A stretch of DNA of 64,000 nucleotides from Candidatus Zixiibacteriota bacterium (GCA_024276275.1 JAJRXM010000081.1:1-64000); one strand, 5' to 3'; shown: positions 10,052-19,303, counted from the first letter of the stretch. Notes: generated by a model not told the origin, from the sequence alone. A program made the numbers and translations.

Positions 10052-11086
10052 TTACGGCAAAAGAAGTTGTACTGCCTGAAAAACGCGGTCTACAGATATA
10101 TCCCGCATACATTTCATAAACCCGTCACCTTTGATCGGACATATATTTTTTACACAACTAATACAGTCTAATTCTTCCTGATATAACAACACTTTATCAG
10201 ATGCCATCGGAGAAGTAGATTTCGGGTCATCGGCACCCGACAGAACAACAACAGGCACACCTACAGCAGCAGCAATATGAGAAGGACCTGAGTCGTTACC
10301 TATAAACAACTTAGCGAGTGAAATCAGACCTGAGACCTCACGAATTGAGGTTACACCGGCCATATTTTTGACCTCATCAATACCGCACGCCGAGACAATT
10401 TCATCGCCTATTTTTTTGTCATCTTCAGTACCTACTAAGACTATTTTCAACTGCAACTCAGAAATTATTCTTTTAATTAAATTTATATAATTATCTTTAC
10501 CCCAACGTCTTGATTCGGCGACCGCCCTAAATGCGACAGCAACATAGTCATATTTTTGAGGAAGGTCATAATTTTCAAGTAAAGAAGCTGCTTTTTGCAT
10601 ATCATCATCATTGAGGAAAATTTTAGGTTTCACATATTCGATATCTTTGCCGGTTCCTCTTCTTAAGAGGTTATAATATAACTCAGAACGATGTATCGAG
10701 TTTATCGGCATTGGTAAAGGTAACGGTTTCGAGAGAAGTAATCTTCTTCCATCGGCGATATACCCTATCCGTTCACTAATATCAGACAACTTAAACCCCG
10801 CTGCCGCTCCAAATGAAGGAGGCAAAACATATCCGATATCGTAGCTTTTATTTTTTAACAGTTCTTTAATTTTTGTTACAGAGACCAAACCGTGTACATA
10901 TTTACTTGGTATAGTTATAATATCGTCAATGGCAGGGTTAGAAATATATAAATCAGAGAGATTTTCGGGTGTTAGTACTGTAAGATGTGCAGCAGGATAT
11001 GCTTCTTTTGTCTCGTTTACCATCGGAAGAGCCATAAGGCAATCTCCTAAATGGTTCGGAGTTCTAATAATTATTTTTAATGCCAT
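10052..11086 (-). CDS. Glycosyltransferase family 9 (heptosyltransferase-like)
   Basis: A GT-B glycosyltransferase of family 9, the ADP-heptose:LPS heptosyltransferase group (WaaC/WaaF-like), 344 residues. The N-terminus IIIRTPNHLGDCLMALPMV is the family's start motif. The C-terminal nucleotide-sugar site is visible as LFIGNDSGPSHIAAAVGVPV. It would act in the cytoplasm or at the inner membrane in lipopolysaccharide core synthesis. A C-terminal cysteine cluster (DCISCVKNICPIKG...CM) is common in this family. Its start overlaps the stop of the TolC-like gene, so it is the last gene of a five- or six-gene envelope operon that also holds an LpxL-like acyltransferase. The sugar specificity cannot be read from sequence. 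Confidence 0.85.
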   Translation of the reverse strand: MALKIIIRTPNHLGDCLMALPMVNETKEAYPAAHLTVLTPENLSDLYISNPAIDDIITIPSKYVHGLVSVTKIKELLKNKSYDIGYVLPPSFGAAAGFKLSDISERIGYIADGRRLLLSKPLPLPMPINSIHRSELYYNLLRRGTGKDIEYVKPKIFLNDDDMQKAASLLENYDLPQKYDYVAVAFRAVAESRRWGKDNYINLIKRIISELQLKIVLVGTEDDKKIGDEIVSACGIDEVKNMAGVTSIREVSGLISLAKLFIGNDSGPSHIAAAVGVPVVVLSGADDPKSTSPMASDKVLLYQEELDCISCVKNICPIKGDGFMKCMRDISVDRVFQAVQLLLP

Positions 11087-12537
11087 TAGTTTCTAAAAGT
11101 ACCTTCTAGCTCAAACTTAGATTTATAATACTCTTTTAATTCAAGAAGTAATTTATCCTGCACTTCTAACGAATATATCTTACTTTTTAGTAATTCCAAA
11201 GTAGAAATTTGTCCATCTTTATAACGAAATGTGGCTATTTTGAGTTTATTTTTGGCAAGCTCTATTTGTTTTTGTAAAACTGCCAGTTTTCTAAAACTGA
11301 CATCAAGTTTGTTAATAAGTGTTATAATTTGAGCTTTGGCTGATTTTTTTACTCTTTCAAATGCTATTTTAGATTTTTTTGCCGAAAGTCTGGCTGCTTT
11401 AATCTCGGCACCTTTTGAGCCGCCGTCCCAAATCGGTAATGTGAAATTAACTGACAGCCCCCAACTGTCTGTATTATTTTGACTAGAGATACCTTGTACC
11501 GCAATATCACCACGAACAAGCGAATAGTTTGCCTCTAAAGTTCCGCTTAGCCCATGTGATGATGCTGTGAAACTGGCGGCTCTATTTGCTTTGTCAAAAT
11601 CATGTTTTGCTTTTAGCAATTGAATTGAATTATCCCAGCTGTTAATGTAAATTTTCTTTTGTGGCGACGATAGCTTTGTTGAGACTACCGGAATAGCAGT
11701 GTTAATATCTTCTGAGAAATCAATATCAAGCAGTAATGCCAGTTCTCTTTTTTTCTCAATTTTCTGATTTTCTTTATCAAATAATTCTAACTCGGCATCT
11801 AATAGATTTGATTCAGAAGTCAGCCAGCTTTCTTCTGATAGAATTCCTTCTGTAAATTTTGATGAGTCTATATCTTTTTGAATTTTTGCTGATTCAGCTT
11901 TATTTTTTTCTATATTGTATTGGAGTTTTGATTGTAAAATACCAAAATATGCTTCGACAACCTCTACTTTTAGTTTGGTTGTCTCTTCTATTTTTACTAT
12001 TTCGGCAATTTTTAAGTCATCTTTTTTATTTTTTAAATCATTTTTGGGTTGGGAAGGTTTTAATAAAGGCTGTGTAAAGCTGAAATCAAACTGCCCTTGT
12101 TTATCAATTTGATTTACTTCAATAATATTTCTATTCGCATCAACTTGCGGTAGTTTGGAATCTTTATTAAACAGCCTGCTTTGTAAGGTGAAATCACCAC
12201 CTGTAATCAATGATTGTTTGAGAGTAATATCAGCATCAAAGTCAAAATTAGTACGGCGATTTAAAGTTTTATCCGGCTGGCCCGGCAGGTAATCAAAACT
12301 TTCAAAAACACGGTACATCGGGAGCTTTCCGTTGATAGAAATTTCCGGAACATAGAAGTTGATTCTTTCAGCCTGATATTCCTGTTTGGCTACTTCTAAG
12401 TCTCCCTCAATAATAGCCCCTCTGTTCGATTGTCGTAAAGCAATATCTACGGCATCGGTAAGTGAGAGATCAATAGCATTTACTGTTTGAAAAGTTACTA
12501 GAAACAAAATAGCCGCAACTGTTTTTATATGGTTCAT
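11086..12537 (-). CDS. TolC-family outer membrane efflux protein
   Basis: A 483-residue outer-membrane factor that would form the trans-periplasmic channel of an efflux pump. It has a signal peptide (ILFLVTFQTVNA) and then the typical LSLTDAVDIALRQSNRG start. Two long coiled-coil halves and beta segments follow; one such segment is SWGLSVNFTLPIWDGGSKGAEI, the usual second-half barrel signature. It is coupled to the MacB-like and HlyD-like genes upstream in the same operon, so the three probably make one tripartite system. Confidence 0.88.
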   Translation of the reverse strand: MNHIKTVAAILFLVTFQTVNAIDLSLTDAVDIALRQSNRGAIIEGDLEVAKQEYQAERINFYVPEISINGKLPMYRVFESFDYLPGQPDKTLNRRTNFDFDADITLKQSLITGGDFTLQSRLFNKDSKLPQVDANRNIIEVNQIDKQGQFDFSFTQPLLKPSQPKNDLKNKKDDLKIAEIVKIEETTKLKVEVVEAYFGILQSKLQYNIEKNKAESAKIQKDIDSSKFTEGILSEESWLTSESNLLDAELELFDKENQKIEKKRELALLLDIDFSEDINTAIPVVSTKLSSPQKKIYINSWDNSIQLLKAKHDFDKANRAASFTASSHGLSGTLEANYSLVRGDIAVQGISSQNNTDSWGLSVNFTLPIWDGGSKGAEIKAARLSAKKSKIAFERVKKSAKAQIITLINKLDVSFRKLAVLQKQIELAKNKLKIATFRYKDGQISTLELLKSKIYSLEVQDKLLLELKEYYKSKFELEGTFRN

Positions 12538-12557
12538 CTGTTCACCTTTTATAATTT

Positions 12558-13859
12558 TTATTCATACCGCAATGAATCTATCACGTTTAATTTGGCTGCT
12601 TTATTAGCAGGATATAATCCAAAGCCGACCCCAACTGCCGTTGATACACCGACTGATAAAATAATTGAATATGCTGAAACAATTGTCGGCCAATCGGCAT
12701 AATACGAAATGACTTTTGCCAGCGTTAATCCGATAACAATTCCGACAACACATCCGGTAAGACATATTGTAACAGCCTCAATTAAGAATTGTCTCATAAT
12801 ATGTACCCTGGTAGCACCTACTGCTCTGCGAATACCTATTTCTTTTGTACGTTCTAATACTGTTGCAAGCATAATATTCATAATACCTATTCCGCCTACG
12901 AGTAGTGAAATACCAGCTATTGCCCCCATGACAATATTAAAAATCTGCTGTGTTTTCTGGGATTGTCTTAATAATGATTCCGGAACTACAATTTTGTAAT
13001 CATCAACACCGTGATGTCGTCTGCTTAAAATTGATTCTATTAGTTTAGTAGCTGACTGTACATATTTTAAATCTGTGACCGTAATAGTAAGTTGGTCTAC
13101 TTCAGGAATGTTATACTTGGATTCGTCAACCTTCATCATAAAATGCCGTCCACTACGAGTATTCGAGTTGTTTATCGTAGAACGTTCTAATTTTTTTGTC
13201 GCCGTTGAATATGGAATATATATATCTTCATTCAAGTTCTTTAATTCAAAGCCCTCTACCTTGCCACGTCCGATATATTTATCTGCCATTATACCTACTA
13301 CGGTAAAGCTGACATCTCCAATTTTAATATCTTTGCCTATCGGATTTGAGAAAGCAAATAAGGCTCTTTTCGCCTTAGCTCCTAAGACACAAATTTGCGA
13401 GTAACTATCTAAGTCTATCTGATTTATAAAGCGACCTTTTTCAACCTCTACCGACGATGAATAAACATAGTCAGGAGTTGTTGCTACGACACGAGCGTTA
13501 ACCTCTTCGGAGCCGTAATAAACAGACGAGACCGCCTCGAAACGTTGAGGTACAATATTTTTAAAGAGAGCATCGAATTTCAAGATATTTTCACCGTCGG
13601 CAATTGAAAGGCCGCTTGATTTGGAAAGACCTAAATCAGAGCTTAGGCTTGCATCGGGTATTTTTGCCTGTACGATAATATTATTAATACCTAAAATAGA
13701 AATCTGTTCGAGAGCTTCCTGTTTGGCACCCTCTCCGATTGATAACATCGCAATAACAGCCCCGACTCCAAAAATAACACCGAGCATAGTAAGAAGAGTG
13801 CGAAGCTTATGAGATAACAATGCATCTATAGAAATAGCAAACGTTTGCTTATCGAACAT
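12558..13859 (-). CDS. MacB/FtsX-type ABC transporter permease
   Basis: An inner-membrane permease of 433 residues. It has an N-terminal membrane helix (SHKLRTLLTMLGVIFGVGAVIAML), then a periplasmic MacB_PCD domain. A C-terminal FtsX domain has three helices and the motif ERTKEIGIRRAVGATRVHIMRQFL. It is a mechanotransmission-type (type VII) ABC permease. It lacks a fused ATPase domain, and no separate ATPase gene is found in the operon, so the energising subunit must be encoded elsewhere if the pump works. Its start overlaps the stop of the HlyD-like gene. Confidence 0.88.
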   Translation of the reverse strand: MFDKQTFAISIDALLSHKLRTLLTMLGVIFGVGAVIAMLSIGEGAKQEALEQISILGINNIIVQAKIPDASLSSDLGLSKSSGLSIADGENILKFDALFKNIVPQRFEAVSSVYYGSEEVNARVVATTPDYVYSSSVEVEKGRFINQIDLDSYSQICVLGAKAKRALFAFSNPIGKDIKIGDVSFTVVGIMADKYIGRGKVEGFELKNLNEDIYIPYSTATKKLERSTINNSNTRSGRHFMMKVDESKYNIPEVDQLTITVTDLKYVQSATKLIESILSRRHHGVDDYKIVVPESLLRQSQKTQQIFNIVMGAIAGISLLVGGIGIMNIMLATVLERTKEIGIRRAVGATRVHIMRQFLIEAVTICLTGCVVGIVIGLTLAKVISYYADWPTIVSAYSIILSVGVSTAVGVGFGLYPANKAAKLNVIDSLRYE

Positions 13860-15112
13860 TATCGACCTTTTCTCCCGCGACTACCCTTATCACGTTTTGG
13901 TCTTTTTTTATCTTTATTTATTTCGGGTTCAGATGCCCTATCTCCGGGGAGTCCCTGTTCATCCAAGGTTGGATCCAACAGACAGATTTCTTCATCCCCG
14001 TTTAATCCTTCTAATATCTCAATCGACATAGAATTTTTCTGTCCGACATCGACAATCTGTTTGTTCTTATTTTTCAGATAGACTACTGTCTCACCCTTTT
14101 TTTCAAAGACAGCTTCAAGGGGAACAGAGACAATATTTTGACGTCTGTCAATGATAATTTTAGCTGAGGCGGACATACCGGGTTTCAATTCACCGTCGTT
14201 GTCAAGAATGGCGACATCGATATCAAACACATTAATTTTTGAACCTGATTCTTTTCGTCTTGCCAATGTACTTTTTTTGGTTATAACACCTTTATATGTT
14301 ATGTCAGGAAATGCATCGAGTGAAATAATAACTTCTTGAGTTGTGTCAACCTTGCTTGCATCAACTTCTGATACAGTTGTCTTTACAATCATTTCAGAAA
14401 GGTCAGGTATATTTATAAGCCCCTGCCCGGGCCAAGGTGAGTCACCCTCCTGCACTTTGTCCATAGTTCCCCCTTTCCAGATTTCAAGATATACGACTAA
14501 CCCCGGAATCGGAGCTTTGATAGTCATCTGCTCTAATTCACGTTTTGCTTTTTTAACTTTTTCAGAAGAACGGTCAACCTCGACCTCAGCTTTATCAACA
14601 TCTGCTTTGAGTTGTTCGAGTCTGGCAGCAAAATTAAGTTCGGCCAGTTCGTATTCCATCTTTGCTTCTTCTGCTATACGGGGAGCTTCATATTTTTTTT
14701 CATCGTTGTTTCGTTTTGCTTTTTCCAAATCAAGTTTGAGCTGTTTTTCCTGAATCGTATATTCTTTTTTAGCACGCTCGAGAGAGTTTTTATTTATTTT
14801 GAGATTGGATTCGTTGTCCGACAAGTCTGTCATCTGCTGGGTAGCATCAAACCGAATAACAGGCTCCCCTTTTTCAATCATGCTTCCTTCAGGTGCCAAC
14901 CATGTGATTTGAAGACCGCGGACTCTTGGGCTTGAAATTGTCATCGACCGTTTAGCGTCTATCGAGCCGTTTTCGTTTAAGTCTACAATAAACTCACCCT
15001 GAGAAACTTTCGTAATCGGAATCTCAAACGAAGTTGAAAATATCGCATTTACACCGTAATATGTAAGCAGTACAAACGCAATTAAAGCTACCAGATAATA
15101 ATATTTTTTCAC
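13859..15112 (-). CDS. HlyD/MacA-type periplasmic adaptor subunit
   Basis: A membrane fusion protein of 417 residues with an N-terminal anchor (YYYLVALIAFVLLTYYGVNAI). A barrel-sandwich segment precedes a long Lys/Glu-rich coiled-coil hairpin (about residues 85-190). Beta-barrel and membrane-proximal domains follow (KPGMSASAKIIIDRRQNIVSVP). It would link the MacB-like permease to the TolC-like channel. The last 20 residues are very basic (KDKKRPKRDKGSRGRKGR), which is unusual for the family and could contact nucleic acid or acidic lipids; this is only an observation. Confidence 0.85.
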   Translation of the reverse strand: MKKYYYLVALIAFVLLTYYGVNAIFSTSFEIPITKVSQGEFIVDLNENGSIDAKRSMTISSPRVRGLQITWLAPEGSMIEKGEPVIRFDATQQMTDLSDNESNLKINKNSLERAKKEYTIQEKQLKLDLEKAKRNNDEKKYEAPRIAEEAKMEYELAELNFAARLEQLKADVDKAEVEVDRSSEKVKKAKRELEQMTIKAPIPGLVVYLEIWKGGTMDKVQEGDSPWPGQGLINIPDLSEMIVKTTVSEVDASKVDTTQEVIISLDAFPDITYKGVITKKSTLARRKESGSKINVFDIDVAILDNDGELKPGMSASAKIIIDRRQNIVSVPLEAVFEKKGETVVYLKNKNKQIVDVGQKNSMSIEILEGLNGDEEICLLDPTLDEQGLPGDRASEPEINKDKKRPKRDKGSRGRKGR

Positions 15113-15185
15113 ACTATAAACCTTCCTATAAATATGCCTAATATCTTTACAATATATCTCTTACTGAATTCTTATAATAAAGTTG

Positions 15186-16079
15186 CTAATTTTCGACATT
15201 AATTTTCCATCTTCTGTGTGTCCACATCCATTGCCCAGGATACTTACGGATGACATCTTCAAAGAATGTAAGATATTCTTTGGTCATCCTGACAATATCA
15301 TCATTTTCATCAAGTGTATCTCACGGATATATACCCTCTGATGTAATGACTTCATATTTATTATATGCTATACGTCGCATCACCATCGGAATAATAGGAC
15401 AATTTTGTTTTTTGGCAAATGAGGCAGGCCCTTTTGCCACGGATGCTTTACGATTAAAAAAGTCCAGTATTAAATTACCCGACGGGTCATGCTGATCGGC
15501 AACTATTCCGACAAAGCGTTTATTTTTGAGAGATTTCAGGATACTTCTCAAAGTAGAAGTTTTCACCGGAATTACTTTGATTTGTAAATTTGTCCTAAGC
15601 TTCGTGATTAAATCATCTACAAGCGGGTTTGTTTGGACTTTCGCGACAACATCTATATCATACCCCATTGCGACAACCCACCCTGCCGACAGTTCCCAGT
15701 TTCCAAAATGAGATGTTACAAGTATTGCCCCTTTTTGTTCATCCTGTGCTTTTTGAAAAGCGGAGGTGTCTTTACAAGTTACCATCTCTTTGAGATTAGC
15801 ATGAGTAATTTTATTAAAGCGGGCTAGCTCTAAGAACGTTTGACCGATATTTTCAAATACCTGTGTTGCTATTTCATTATATTCTAAATCAGTTTTGGTT
15901 TCTTTGAAGGCCTGACGCAGGTTATCTATCGCAATTTTTTTTCTTTTTGGAAGCAGACGGCTAAATGTAGTTCCAAGAAACTTGCCGAATGAGTTTGCCG
16001 ACTTGGCAGATAAGATATTTGCTAATCCAAATCCAAGCCTTGTTGCCCAATATTCAATTCTGTGTTTTACTGTCGCCAT
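15186..16079 (-). pseudogene. LpxL/HtrB-type lipid A acyltransferase, interrupted by in-frame TGA
   Basis: A lysophospholipid/lipid A late acyltransferase homologue of 297 codons. The HX4D-type catalytic motif appears as SHFGNWELSAG. Later family motifs are present (VADQHDP, and KGPASFAKKQNCPIIPMV). A TGA at 15321-15323 (codon 253) interrupts the frame. Past it the same frame continues with the conserved family ending FFEDVIRKYPGQWMWTHRRWK and stops at 15186. The lesion is therefore one substitution in an otherwise intact gene: sequencing error, a recent null allele or readthrough. A truncated product would lack the conserved C-terminal QW-WxHRRW motif. It overlaps the metallopeptidase gene by 13 bp and belongs to the envelope operon. 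Confidence 0.82.
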
Positions 16080-17044
16080 GCCTCGTCGTCATCATCAATA
16101 TGTTCAGGGTTATCGGAGTCACCGTAGTCAAAATCAGTTGAGTGCAGTTTTTCTTCTTCTTCCCATTTTTTATAATACTCTCTTCTTTTTTTAAATTGTA
16201 AGAAAAAAGCATAGACGACTATACCTGCCAAAGCAATCCAGAAAAAAATTGTATCCATAAATAGACTCGCATAATTAAATTGTTTATGTAAAGAGCTCTC
16301 AAAATCATTTTGAAATTCATTCATTGTTGAACCGGTAGCAATATACATAGCTTCATCGATAGATTTTTTACTATTTATTTGTTCCAGAAATATTTTTACG
16401 GCATTTTTCCCATAATGTTTTAACATATATCTCACAGCTAAATATGACTCGGCATAAGCTACCTGTGCTTTGCCTTCATTAAAACGGTTGACAAGTTCAA
16501 TATCTTGTAAACCTATAAACTGTCCAAACACAGAAGCTTTTCCCATTGCAATATTGTTAGACCAACCCCATTCTTCCGAGATGTACATTGCGACACCCTC
16601 GTTAAACCATCTGGGAGGATGATTAAAAAGAGATTTGTGAGATACTGCCAGGTGAGCATATTCATGAGCTAAAAGTTGTTCTAATGACTTGTTAAGATTA
16701 AATCGCATAGGTGATTTTATTACTATCATCTTTCGTTCGGGAATAGCAACTCCTGCCCCCCAATCTGGAAATCTTCCGCTTACAAGAGAATTGAATTCGT
16801 CCAAGTTGCTTAAGACATAAACAGACGGTTTATAAGGAAGCGAATCCTGTAAAAGGTTTATCATCTTCTGACGGGAGGAATTGAGTATTGAATCGGAGAG
16901 TTCAATATACTGCAACTCATCAAAGTAATATATAAAATGCTCTTTTTCTACCGGAGCGATATCAATTGTTGCTCCAAAAGAATTGCTGAAAGAAAAAGTT
17001 ATAATTGATATTAACAAATAATAACAGATTTTTATTAGTCGCAT
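16067..17044 (-). CDS. Membrane-anchored gluzincin metallopeptidase (peptidase MA-like)
   Basis: A zinc metallopeptidase of the peptidase MA-like group. The zinc site is HEYAHLAVSH with the third ligand Glu downstream in PPRWFNEGVAMYISEEWGW. The N-terminus from the ATG at 17044 is a signal peptide (MRLIKICYYLLISIITFSF...FGA). In-frame starts also exist at 17086 and 17122. A C-terminal transmembrane helix (DTIFFWIALAGIVVYAFFL) is followed by a charged cytoplasmic tail very rich in Asp/Glu. The catalytic domain is therefore likely periplasmic and anchored. The gene is divergent from the rubrerythrin gene and heads the envelope operon. Its substrate is unknown; the start is the least certain element. 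Confidence 0.8.
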   Translation of the reverse strand: MRLIKICYYLLISIITFSFSNSFGATIDIAPVEKEHFIYYFDELQYIELSDSILNSSRQKMINLLQDSLPYKPSVYVLSNLDEFNSLVSGRFPDWGAGVAIPERKMIVIKSPMRFNLNKSLEQLLAHEYAHLAVSHKSLFNHPPRWFNEGVAMYISEEWGWSNNIAMGKASVFGQFIGLQDIELVNRFNEGKAQVAYAESYLAVRYMLKHYGKNAVKIFLEQINSKKSIDEAMYIATGSTMNEFQNDFESSLHKQFNYASLFMDTIFFWIALAGIVVYAFFLQFKKRREYYKKWEEEEKLHSTDFDYGDSDNPEHIDDDDEAWRQ

Positions 17045-17105
17045 ATCAGAAGATAATAATTTATGATTGATTATCAAGCGGTTCATGCTCTTTACTTTAG
17101 AAATA

Positions 17106-17137
17106 ATTGTCAATAATTCCAATGAGTTATTGACAAT
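17106..17137. promoter_or_regulatory. Perfect 11-bp inverted repeat between divergent genes
   Basis: The arms ATTGTCAATAA and TTATTGACAAT are exact reverse complements separated by 10 bp. The right arm contains the TTGACA of a putative -35 box for the rubrerythrin gene. The element lies between the metallopeptidase gene and the rubrerythrin gene, and overlaps the longest possible start of the former. This geometry suits a repressor operator, perhaps redox-responsive given the target. The regulator is not identified. Confidence 0.5.
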
Positions 17138-17157
17138 AATACGTAAAAGGATATGTT
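17130..17157 (+). promoter_or_regulatory. Candidate sigma70 promoter for the rubrerythrin gene
   Basis: TTGACA (17130-17135) is followed by a 16-bp spacer and TATGTT (17152-17157), about 35 bp before the ATG at 17193. The -35 box is inside the right arm of the inverted repeat at 17106-17137, so a protein bound there would block polymerase. This is a motif match only. Confidence 0.45.
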
Positions 17158-17192
17158 ATACAAAGATTAACAGCATAAAGCGAGGTTTTATT

Positions 17193-17687
17193 ATGAACGT
17201 TTTTGAATATGCAATGCAAATGGAGCTCGACGGAAAAGCATACTATGAAGAAGCTGCTACAAAAGTCGATTCTCCCGAGTTAAAAAAGATTCTGTTGGAA
17301 ATTGCAGGAGATGAACAGAAACATTATATTCTTTTCAAGGCAATGAAAGACGGAAATGATGTAGAATATATAGAATCTGAAGCAACTACTATTTTTGCAT
17401 CGGTAAAAAATATTTTCAAATCCCTTAAAGAAGAAAATAAAGATTTTACATTTCCGGATGATGCTAAAAAAATATGGGAAAAAGCCCGTGATGTAGAGAA
17501 AAAGGCCGAAGCTTTTTATCGTGAAGAAGCGGAAAAGCAGGAAAACACCAACAATGCCTCTATTTTACATAAAATTGCCGATGAAGAACACCGTCATTGG
17601 GTCACAATGGAAAACGTAATCAATTTTATTGATAGACCAAACCAATGGCTTGAGGACGGCGAATGGCACGATTCAGATAATATGTAA
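17193..17687 (+). CDS. Rubrerythrin/ferritin-like diiron protein
   Basis: A 164-residue ferritin-like four-helix protein with paired Glu and ExxH motifs. The first half has MELDGKAYYEEA and ExxH as GDEQKHYILF. The second half has VEKKAEAFYREEAEK and DEEHRHWVTMENV. These supply a diiron site as in rubrerythrin-type peroxidases. No C-terminal rubredoxin domain (CxxC) is present, so it is an erythrin-like short form. It would act in the cytoplasm against peroxide or in iron handling. The ATG at 17193 follows GAGGTTTTATT. It is monocistronic between its own promoter/operator and the terminator at 17715. Confidence 0.85.
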   Translation: MNVFEYAMQMELDGKAYYEEAATKVDSPELKKILLEIAGDEQKHYILFKAMKDGNDVEYIESEATTIFASVKNIFKSLKEENKDFTFPDDAKKIWEKARDVEKKAEAFYREEAEKQENTNNASILHKIADEEHRHWVTMENVINFIDRPNQWLEDGEWHDSDNM

Positions 17688-17714
17688 TTATTTTTTTACT
17701 CTAGAACAACTTCG

Positions 17715-17742
17715 AAAAAGCAGTTATGACAACTGCTTTTTT
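17715..17742. terminator. Bidirectional intrinsic terminator
   Basis: The stem AAAAGCAGTT / AACTGCTTTT (10 bp) has the 5-nt loop ATGAC and is flanked by A-rich and T-rich runs. It sits between the convergent ends of the rubrerythrin gene and the decarboxylase gene, whose stop codon it touches, so it can serve both strands. Confidence 0.75.
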
Positions 17743-19162
17743 ATTTGGAATTTATTTCTATAGAAGTTTTCTTTATAAGCTCCCAAGCAGCATCGACATG
17801 CTGTCTTGTTACTTCGGTCTGACCTATTTGCATTCTGAGTGTATATTTTTGATGTAACTTTGTATGTGTAATAAAAAGCTTTCCACTTGCATTTAAAGTT
17901 TCCAGAATTTTTTGATTGAGGTTGTTTAGTTCTTCGTTTGTTAAATTTGCATCAGGAACATATCTAAAACAGAGTAAGTTTAATGAACGAGGAACCAGTA
18001 ACTCAAACTGATCATGTAGTGTTATTTTCTGCTCTAAATCTTCTGCTATTTTGATATGATTCCGAATTTTTGCTTGTATCCCCTCAATCCCGTACGAACG
18101 AATGACAAACCATAGTTTTAAGGCTCTAAAACGTCGACCAAGCGGTATCCCCCAATCTCGATAATTATTAACAGTCTCTTTTTCATTCGTTTTTAGGTAT
18201 TCAGGCATTATTTCAAATGTTTTAATCAACGATTCTGTATCTTTTACAAAATAAGCGGAGCAATCAAAATTGGTCAACATCCATTTATGAGGATTAAACA
18301 CAAAGCTGTCGGCTAATTCAATCCGATGTATCATCCATTTCATTTCATCTAATACAAGAGCAGAACCTGCCAAGGCAGCATCAACATGAACCCAAATACT
18401 ATATTTTTGACAGATTTCAGTAATTTTATCAAGAGGGTCGATTGCAGTTGTAGAAGTTGTCCCAAGAGTTACAATCACGCATAACGGTGTTAAACCGTTT
18501 TCAATATCTTGAGAAATAGCCTTCTCCAACTCTTCGGGTATCATCGCAAATGCGTCGTTTACTTCTATTTTTACTAAGTTTTCAATCCCAAACCCTGCAA
18601 TTTTTACCGCTTTATCAATCGAAGAATGAGTTTCTGATGAACAGTATATTCTGAATTTCTGTTGTGCGAACCCTTTTTGATTGATGAGATAATCTGTTTT
18701 CTTTTCTCTTGCGGATAAAAGTGCCACCAGAGTAGCTGTCGATGCGGTATCTTGAATTACACCTGACCAGCTTTGTGGAATCGAGAGCATTATTTTGAGC
18801 CAATCCATGACTTTTTCTTCAAGTTCAGCTGCTGCCGGTGATGTCTGCCATACCATACATTGTGCTGCTAAGGTCGAAGTCAGCATTTCGCCTAAAATTG
18901 AGGGCGGCGAACTGTTTGCAGGGAAATAGGCAAAAAATGACGGATGCTGCCAATGGGTCATACCCGGTATAATAATCTTTTGAAAATCTTCAAAAATATC
19001 TTTAAATTGCTCAGGTTTTGTCGGTGGGAGTTCGGGGAGTTTATTAAAAATTTCTTTTGGAACTACTTGAGATTTTACCGGATATTGTTCGACATTTTCT
19101 AGATAATCTGCCATCCAGTCAACTAATTCATGTGCATATTTGCGAAAATCTTTTTTATCCAT
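17741..19162 (-). CDS. Aromatic-L-amino-acid decarboxylase family protein (PLP)
   Basis: A group II PLP-dependent decarboxylase of 473 residues, the usual length. The cofactor lysine lies in FNPHKWMLTNFDCSAYFV. Other hallmarks are HWQHPSFFAYFPANSSPPS near the N-terminus, GVIQDTASTATLVALLSAR, the PLP aspartate region WVHVDAALAGSALV, and GIPLGRRFRALKLWFVIRSYG. It would decarboxylate tyrosine, phenylalanine, tryptophan or DOPA to amines, or act as an aldehyde synthase; the substrate cannot be fixed here. The phenylalanine/tyrosine catabolic locus starts 8.6 kb away, which gives a loose functional link. It is transcribed divergently from the cbb3 locus. Confidence 0.87.
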   Translation of the reverse strand: MDKKDFRKYAHELVDWMADYLENVEQYPVKSQVVPKEIFNKLPELPPTKPEQFKDIFEDFQKIIIPGMTHWQHPSFFAYFPANSSPPSILGEMLTSTLAAQCMVWQTSPAAAELEEKVMDWLKIMLSIPQSWSGVIQDTASTATLVALLSAREKKTDYLINQKGFAQQKFRIYCSSETHSSIDKAVKIAGFGIENLVKIEVNDAFAMIPEELEKAISQDIENGLTPLCVIVTLGTTSTTAIDPLDKITEICQKYSIWVHVDAALAGSALVLDEMKWMIHRIELADSFVFNPHKWMLTNFDCSAYFVKDTESLIKTFEIMPEYLKTNEKETVNNYRDWGIPLGRRFRALKLWFVIRSYGIEGIQAKIRNHIKIAEDLEQKITLHDQFELLVPRSLNLLCFRYVPDANLTNEELNNLNQKILETLNASGKLFITHTKLHQKYTLRMQIGQTEVTRQHVDAAWELIKKTSIEINSK

Positions 19163-19303
19163 TGAAATAATGTAAATGAAACTTTAAATAAGGTCAAGGT
19201 TGTAAAAAAATTGTTTAATATTTAGCTTATTTTTTTAGTTAAAATATATATTATTGATAGTATAGACTTTTATTTAATAAATTTGCAAACAAGTCTTGCC
19301 CGA

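Noticed and set aside
14343..14753. Long antisense frames opposite the HlyD-like adaptor gene
   Set aside because: They have Ser/Phe-rich low-complexity translations, no ribosome sites, and lie wholly opposite a well-supported gene with a coiled coil.
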